This document shows, piece by piece, positions 59,454 to 64,000 of a stretch of 64,000 bases of DNA. This DNA is from Reinekea marinisedimentorum. Lineage in GTDB: Bacteria > Pseudomonadota > Gammaproteobacteria > Pseudomonadales > Natronospirillaceae. The stretch is taken from the NCBI RefSeq assembly GCF_004341165.1, contig NZ_SLZR01000008.1, positions 62,001 to 126,000 of the forward strand, written 5' to 3'. The translations under genes and the position numbers were made by a program. The notes beneath the pieces are model-generated. The model had not been told where the DNA came from and made no database searches. It saw nothing but the letters and a program-made list of their open reading frames with translations. The stretch's first letter is position 1, and the number at the start of each line of letters is the position of its first letter.

Positions 59454-60584
59454 ATGAATAAGTTTCATCAGTTGATAATGGATTCCGGCCTGGCCAATCT
59501 TGAGTTGGGCCAATTCATTATGATGCTTGTCGGCCTGGTACTCATATACCTGGCGATTGCACGTAAGTTCGAACCGTTGCTGCTGTTGCCGATTGGCTTT
59601 GGTACGCTGCTGGTTAATATCCCAGGTGCCGGTATGGGCGACCCCCATGGCTTGCTCTATTACATCTCTGAGATCGGTATTAAGTCGGGTGTCTTCCCGC
59701 TGTTGATCTTCATGGGTGTTGGAGCCATGACAGACTTCGGTCCGCTGCTCGCCAACCCTAAAACGCTGTTGCTGGGGGCTGCCGCTCAGTTTGGTATTTT
59801 CGGAACGGTTATCGGTGCGGTTTGGATGAGCTCTATGGGCTGGGTCGATTTCTCATTGGCCGATGCTGCCGCTATTGGCATTATTGGCGGTGCGGATGGT
59901 CCGACCTCGATCTTTGTGGCCAGCCGCCTGGCACCGGAATTATTGGGTGCTATCGCTGTGGCAGCCTATAGCTATATGGCTCTGGTGCCCATCATTCAGC
60001 CGCCAATTATGAAGGCGTTAACCACGCAGGCTGAGCGTGAAATTACCATGAGCCAGCTGCGTGCGGTTTCTAAGCGTGAAAAGATCGTTTTCCCGATTGT
60101 TGTACTGTTTCTGGTGGCTATGTTTCTGCCGTCGGCAGCACCACTTCTGGGTATGTTCTGCCTTGGTAACCTAATGAAAGAAAGTGGCGTGGTTGATCGG
60201 TTGAGTGACACTGCGCAGAACGCCTTGATGAATATCGTTACCATCATGCTTGGCCTGGCCGTGGGCTCCAAAATGAGTTCTGATTCATTCCTGAATATTG
60301 AAACGCTGGGCATTTTGGCGCTTGGTTTGGTGGCTTTCTGTGTAGGTACGGCAACCGGTGTGCTGATGGCTAAATTAATGAATAAGTTTGTTAAGGTGCC
60401 GATTAACCCGCTGATTGGTTCTGCCGGGGTATCTGCAGTACCGATGGCTGCCCGGGTTTCAAATAAAGTCGGCCTGGAAGCCAATCATTCCAACTTTCTG
60501 TTAATGCATGCAATGGGGCCGAACGTGGCCGGTGTGATCGGTTCAGCGGTGGCTGCCGGTGTTATGCTGTCATACTTTGGTTAA
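59454..60584 (+). CDS. oadB: Oxaloacetate decarboxylase beta chain (sodium-translocating)
   Basis: Decarboxylates carboxybiotin and exports Na+. 376 aa with about nine to eleven helices; the catalytic/sodium-binding aspartate is in the family segment [19 protein letters not shown], and the second conserved part is [19 protein letters not shown] then [25 protein letters not shown] lies nine bases before the ATG at 59454; longer readings upstream overlap oadA. Makes pyruvate while building a sodium gradient that the TRAP transporter downstream can use. Confidence 0.97.
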   Translation: MNKFHQLIMDSGLANLELGQFIMMLVGLVLIYLAIARKFEPLLLLPIGFGTLLVNIPGAGMGDPHGLLYYISEIGIKSGVFPLLIFMGVGAMTDFGPLLANPKTLLLGAAAQFGIFGTVIGAVWMSSMGWVDFSLADAAAIGIIGGADGPTSIFVASRLAPELLGAIAVAAYSYMALVPIIQPPIMKALTTQAEREITMSQLRAVSKREKIVFPIVVLFLVAMFLPSAAPLLGMFCLGNLMKESGVVDRLSDTAQNALMNIVTIMLGLAVGSKMSSDSFLNIETLGILALGLVAFCVGTATGVLMAKLMNKFVKVPINPLIGSAGVSAVPMAARVSNKVGLEANHSNFLLMHAMGPNVAGVIGSAVAAGVMLSYFG

Positions 60585-60600
60585 ACATGTCTGAACTAAT

Positions 60601-60634
60601 AAGCGCTGTCGGCTAGCCCCGTCAGCGCTTTTTT
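60601..60634 (+). terminator. Rho-independent terminator after oadB
   Basis: A 12-bp stem with one T-T mismatch (AAGCGCTGTCGG with CCGTCAGCGCTT), a 6-base loop and TTTTTT. Strong end of oadGAB. Confidence 0.9.
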
Positions 60635-60744
60635 ATGCCTGCTTTTGCTGGTCAGTTCACATTTGTGGTGTTTTGCGGTGCTGCAATGCCGCTAAGGTGT
60701 TGGATCGTGACCAGCGTTGTTACTTTTTTTTAACCTGGTTCGGC

Positions 60745-60750
60745 TATAAT
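60745..60750 (+). promoter_or_regulatory. Candidate -10 of the TRAP transporter operon
   Basis: A perfect TATAAT 33 bases before the lipoprotein start, with T-rich sequence but no clear -35 upstream. Lies in the 148-base gap after the oadB terminator. Confidence 0.5.
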
Positions 60751-60782
60751 GCGGCGAAAATCCTGATCATGGCAGCCTGTAG

Positions 60783-61622
60783 ATGAAATTTCGCATTTTA
60801 GCTTCGTTATCCATAGTGTTTTTTGCCGGTTGCGCAACAACCCGGCTTCCCTCTAACCTTTCCAATGCCATTGTGAACAGCGATGATTTATCCACAGTGC
60901 AGGATGGTCTTCCCAGTTATCTGTTGATGGTAGATGCATTAACACTGACTTACCCTAACAGTGAATCGCTTCACCTGACTGCCGCTTCATTAAATGGTGC
61001 CTACGGGGGCGTTTTTGTAGGCCCTGAAGATGTCGAACGCAAGAAGTTACTGTCGAAAAAGGCGCTCGGCCATGCTCAGACTGCTTTCTGCCTGCATGAC
61101 GATGATGCCTGTGGCCTGACCGCGATGGATGCAAATCAGCTGGCCGAGGCGCTTGTGGAATGGCAGGATGCTAAAGATATTCCCTACCTGTATTCGCTGG
61201 GCACTGCATGGGCCAGCTATATACAGAGCAATTCAGACGATTGGCTTGTCGTTGCCCAACTGGGTCAGGCTGAAACCGTACTGAAACAGGTTGCGTCACT
61301 GGACCCGACTTACGAGAAGGGCACGGCATTGCTGTATCTTGGGGTGATGAACAGTATTTTACCGCCCAGCCTAGGCGGCAAGCCGGATGTCGCGAAGCAT
61401 TACTATGAGCAGGCACTGGAGGTTGCGCAGGGCCAAAACCTGATCATTTACGTCTATTACGCTGCAAACTATGCCCGTTTGGTGTTTGATCAGGAGCTTC
61501 ATGATGAACTGCTGAACGAGGTGCTTGAGTTAGACCCTTATGTTGATGGCTATACTCTGCAAAATATCTACGCGCAGAAGCAGGCCGTTGAACTGCTGGC
61601 CAGCTCAAATGATTATTTTTAA
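60783..61622 (+). CDS. TRAP transporter-associated lipoprotein, TatT type
   Basis: A 279-aa lipoprotein: signal peptide with lipobox FFAGC (Cys at 17), then a helical TPR-like body (for example QLGQAETVLKQVASLDPTYEKGTALLYLGVMNS and HYYEQALEVAQ in repeat-like pieces). This matches the TatT (TRAP-associated TPR) family first studied in Treponema, which forms trimers that dock the DctP-type binding protein. It directly precedes dctP by 12 bases. The ligand handed over is unknown; hydrophobic carboxylates have been suggested for the family. Confidence 0.88.
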   Translation: MKFRILASLSIVFFAGCATTRLPSNLSNAIVNSDDLSTVQDGLPSYLLMVDALTLTYPNSESLHLTAASLNGAYGGVFVGPEDVERKKLLSKKALGHAQTAFCLHDDDACGLTAMDANQLAEALVEWQDAKDIPYLYSLGTAWASYIQSNSDDWLVVAQLGQAETVLKQVASLDPTYEKGTALLYLGVMNSILPPSLGGKPDVAKHYYEQALEVAQGQNLIIYVYYAANYARLVFDQELHDELLNEVLELDPYVDGYTLQNIYAQKQAVELLASSNDYF

Positions 61623-61634
61623 TTAGGAATTCGA

Positions 61635-62633
61635 ATGCGATTTAAATGTCTTGTTGTCGTTGCTCTGCTGATCTTTCCTGTTTTATCGCAAGCCAAGGTC
61701 TTTAAGATCGCGACGGAATATCCAGATGGTAATGCTGTACTCAACGAGTTGCGTGATGCGGGTAAACGGATTGAGGAGGCCACAGAAGGGCGGCTTCAGT
61801 TTAAGTTTTACCCGGGCGGCGTGATGGGGGATGCTATCGCTGTTCGCCGCAAGATTCGAATTGGCCAGCTCAGCGGTGCCTATATTCACAGCACGGCGCT
61901 TTCGTATGACTTTAAGAACGCTCAGGTGCTGAACGCGCCTTTGCTGTTCAGGAACTTTGATGAGGTGGATGCCGTCAGGGCTGAATTTGATCAGGAACTG
62001 AATCAGGGCTTTATTGATAACGGCTGGCACACCTTTGGCCTGATTGAGGGTGGTTTTGCATACCCCATGACCTCGGTACAGGTATCCAGCATGGAGGAAT
62101 TAAAGCAGCAGAAGCTCTGGTTGCCGGCTAACGACTCGCTCTCTGAGCAGGTTGCGAAAGCTTTCGAAATGAACCCCATTACCCTGAATATTGGTGACGT
62201 GTTGACAGCCCTGCAGACAGGTGCGATCAATGCCATTGTGGCACCGCCCGTTGGCGCCATTGTGCTGCAGTGGTATTCCCGTACCGGTTTTCTCACCGAT
62301 GCGCCGTTTATGTATATCTATGGTGTGATAGCGCTTTCTGAGCGTTCGCTGAAGGGTGTTGCTGATCAGGACTACGAGGTATTAAGTCGGGAGTTAAAAC
62401 GCAGTAGCGAGCGGCTGGATGAGCTCGCAAGAGCCGACAACGTCAAAGCTTTCAATGCGCTCTCAGATTTGGGTGTTGAGATTGTACCGCTGACTGACGC
62501 CATGAGAGCGGACGTCGAGCAGGATGCCTTAGAGGCCGTTGAAAAACTCATTGCCTCCGGTGAGTTTGATGCTGACATCTATTCCCGTATCGTTGAGACC
62601 TTAAATGGCTACCGCAGTAACCCGGTGCAGTAA
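61635..62633 (+). CDS. dctP: TRAP transporter substrate-binding protein DctP
   Basis: Periplasmic binding protein of 332 aa with a signal peptide ending PVLSQA. DctP family landmarks: FKIATEYPDGNAVLNELRDAG, QFKFYPGGVMGDAI, KLWLPANDSLSEQVAKAF and LQTGAINAIVAPPVGAIVLQW. The usual arginine that binds a substrate carboxylate is in a changed context, so the ligand is hard to guess. AGGA precedes the ATG. In one operon with TatT, DctQ and DctM. Confidence 0.92.
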   Translation: MRFKCLVVVALLIFPVLSQAKVFKIATEYPDGNAVLNELRDAGKRIEEATEGRLQFKFYPGGVMGDAIAVRRKIRIGQLSGAYIHSTALSYDFKNAQVLNAPLLFRNFDEVDAVRAEFDQELNQGFIDNGWHTFGLIEGGFAYPMTSVQVSSMEELKQQKLWLPANDSLSEQVAKAFEMNPITLNIGDVLTALQTGAINAIVAPPVGAIVLQWYSRTGFLTDAPFMYIYGVIALSERSLKGVADQDYEVLSRELKRSSERLDELARADNVKAFNALSDLGVEIVPLTDAMRADVEQDALEAVEKLIASGEFDADIYSRIVETLNGYRSNPVQ

Positions 62634-62656
62634 CTAACCAATAGGCGAAATCCAAA

Positions 62657-63133
62657 TTGAAATTCATCTCCCGTTATTGGGCCAGTTTTGAGCGCATTCT
62701 GCTGATTGTTATTCTGCTCTCAATGATTTCGCTCGCAGTCCTGCAGATTGTTCTGCGGAATATCTTTGAAATGAGTTTTTTCTGGATCGACCCGTTCAAT
62801 CGGATGTTGGTGCTTTGGCTGGCCGTGTTGGGCGCGATGGTGGCAACCCGGGAGCGCGAGCATATCGCTATCGATATTTTGCGGCATTACGCTGATCGTG
62901 GCTGGTTTGGTGTGTTAGGTCGCATTACTTCTGCAATATCCGCAGTTTTGTGCGCTGTTATGGCCTATCACTCGGTCAGATTTGTATATGAAGAATACCT
63001 TTATCAGACAACGACGTTTTCCGAGCTGCCGGCCTGGCCGTTTGAACTGATAATGCCGCTGGGCTTCGGTGTTATGGCTCTCCGTTTTGTCATCGCTGTC
63101 TTTACTACGAATCAACCGGGTGCAGATTCATGA
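62657..63133 (+). CDS. dctQ: TRAP transporter small permease DctQ
   Basis: Four-helix membrane subunit, 158 aa. Typical features: helix 1 ILLIVILLSMISLAVLQIVLRN, FFWIDPFNRMLVLWLAVLGA and VATREREHIAIDIL, and a final ELIMPLGFGVMALRF. The start is a TTG at 62657; no ATG is suitably placed, and the ribosome site is weak (AGGCG). Overlaps dctM by 4 bases. Confidence 0.92.
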   Translation: MKFISRYWASFERILLIVILLSMISLAVLQIVLRNIFEMSFFWIDPFNRMLVLWLAVLGAMVATREREHIAIDILRHYADRGWFGVLGRITSAISAVLCAVMAYHSVRFVYEEYLYQTTTFSELPAWPFELIMPLGFGVMALRFVIAVFTTNQPGADS

Positions 63134-64000
63134 ACGCCGTCCTGATTGTATTAATCGTTGTCGCTGCGCTGGTCGGCACGCCACTGTTTGTGATTATTCT
63201 GGGCGGGGCAGGGTTCGGCTTTTGGTCTGTGGATATCGATTTAATGGTGCTGCCCATTGAGCTATACCGCCTTACTGAAAATACCCTGTTGATCGCCCTG
63301 CCATTATTTACCTTTGCAGGCTATCTGCTCAGCGAAAGCAAAACAGCCGACCGGATGGTTGCCCTGACACAGGCCGCTCTAGGCTGGCTGCCGGGTGGCA
63401 TGGTGCTTATATCTCTGTTGGCCTGCTCCTTCTTTACCCTGCTGACGGGTGGCTCGGGCGTTACCATCGTCGCATTAGGGGCCTTGCTGGTTCCGGCGCT
63501 GAAATCGGCCGGCTATTCTGAAAAATTTGCCATGGGCCTGATTACCACATCGGGCAGTATGGGACTGCTGCTGCCGCCGGCCATTCCGCTTATCCTCTAC
63601 GGCATTGTCGCCCAGCAAATGGATGTAGCCAACGTCGATATTAAGGATCTGTTTGTTGCCGGGATTGTGCCTGCCAGCCTGATGATTCTCTCGCTATGGG
63701 CGTTTGGGTTGTGGAATCAGCGAAACGAGGAAATCCCGTTGACGCCATTTGACTGGCGCGAAGTAGCCAGACAACTGTGGATCTCCAAGTGGGAGGCAGC
63801 CATTCCATTGATCATTGCTGTCGGACTGATCAGTGGCTGGTTGGTAATCAGTGACATCGCAGCTATTACTGCGCTGTATGTGCTCATTATCGAGGTGTTC
63901 GTTTATCGTGATGTAAAGCTGTCCCAGCTGACCGGCATTGCTGCCGAAGCCATGAAAATGGTCGGTGGTATTCTGCTGATACTGGGTGTTGCGCTGGCAT
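63130..64000 (+). CDS. dctM: TRAP transporter large permease DctM, C-terminus outside window
   Basis: The ATG at 63130 (ATGA overlap with dctQ) opens a frame of 290 codons to the window edge; the full family length is about 430. The protein begins MNAVLIVLIVVAALVGTPLF and shows LPLFTFAGYLLSES, LLACSFFTLLTGGSGVTIVALGA in pieces, TTSGSMGLLLPPAIPLILYG, the DctM/Siat transmembrane signature. It is the sodium-driven elevator subunit that works with DctQ and DctP. Confidence 0.94.
   Translation, partial: MNAVLIVLIVVAALVGTPLFVIILGGAGFGFWSVDIDLMVLPIELYRLTENTLLIALPLFTFAGYLLSESKTADRMVALTQAALGWLPGGMVLISLLACSFFTLLTGGSGVTIVALGALLVPALKSAGYSEKFAMGLITTSGSMGLLLPPAIPLILYGIVAQQMDVANVDIKDLFVAGIVPASLMILSLWAFGLWNQRNEEIPLTPFDWREVARQLWISKWEAAIPLIIAVGLISGWLVISDIAAITALYVLIIEVFVYRDVKLSQLTGIAAEAMKMVGGILLILGVALA

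Overview
The window is core chromosome of a gammaproteobacterium, probably a marine or aquatic member of the Oceanospirillales/Pseudomonadales side. The evidence is gene order: glnD-dapC-arsC-like-dapD and rpoS-fdxA-mutS-cinA-recA-recX-alaS-lysC-csrA are layouts I know from pseudomonads and relatives, and the sodium-pumping oxaloacetate decarboxylase and TRAP transporter fit a sodium-using aquatic lifestyle. I cannot name the genus. There are no insertion sequences, phage genes, CRISPR arrays or rRNA genes, and no obvious pseudogene.

Layout. (1) 1-7621, minus strand: a carbon-starvation/pyruvate-type transporter (cstA family, cut by the window edge); a sensor diguanylate cyclase; a periplasmic PstS-like binding protein; an outer-membrane porin; and the btsS-btsR histidine kinase/LytTR regulator pair. 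A direct repeat upstream of cstA matches the BtsR recognition sequence with its 13-base spacing, which ties the two-component system to the transporter. (2) 7786-9676: HAD hydrolase, DJ-1/PfpI protein and a RimL-like acetyltransferase. (3) 9701-15832, minus: map-glnD-dapC-arsC-like-dapD (nitrogen signalling and lysine/peptidoglycan precursor synthesis), ended by a hairpin. (4) 15970-29938, plus: rpsB-tsf, frr, then uppS-cdsA-dxr-rseP-bamA-skp-lpxD-fabZ-lpxA-lpxB-rnhB, i.e. translation factors followed by the envelope-building cluster. pyrH, which normally sits between tsf and frr, is not there. (5) 29945-46050: dnaE, accA, a GNAT gene, tilS, pyrG, eno, ftsB-ispD-ispF-truD-pcm, a DUF368 membrane protein, nlpD and rpoS. 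surE, usual between truD and pcm, is absent. (6) 46051-55677: fdxA and mutS (minus), then cinA-type amidase, recA (with a LexA box), recX, alaS, lysC and csrA. (7) 55747-57102: tRNA-Ser(GCU), two identical tRNA-Arg(ACG) genes and dusC. (8) 57366-64000: oadGAB and a TRAP transporter operon with a TatT-type lipoprotein, DctP, DctQ and DctM (cut by the window edge).

Most of the window is conserved housekeeping sequence. The parts most worth a second look are the BtsSR-cstA circuit with its predicted operator and an 18-bp triple repeat in front of btsS; the porin / binding protein / diguanylate cyclase trio, which resembles a three-compartment envelope signalling system; the missing pyrH; and terminator-like or paired structures in the leaders of pyrG and eno.
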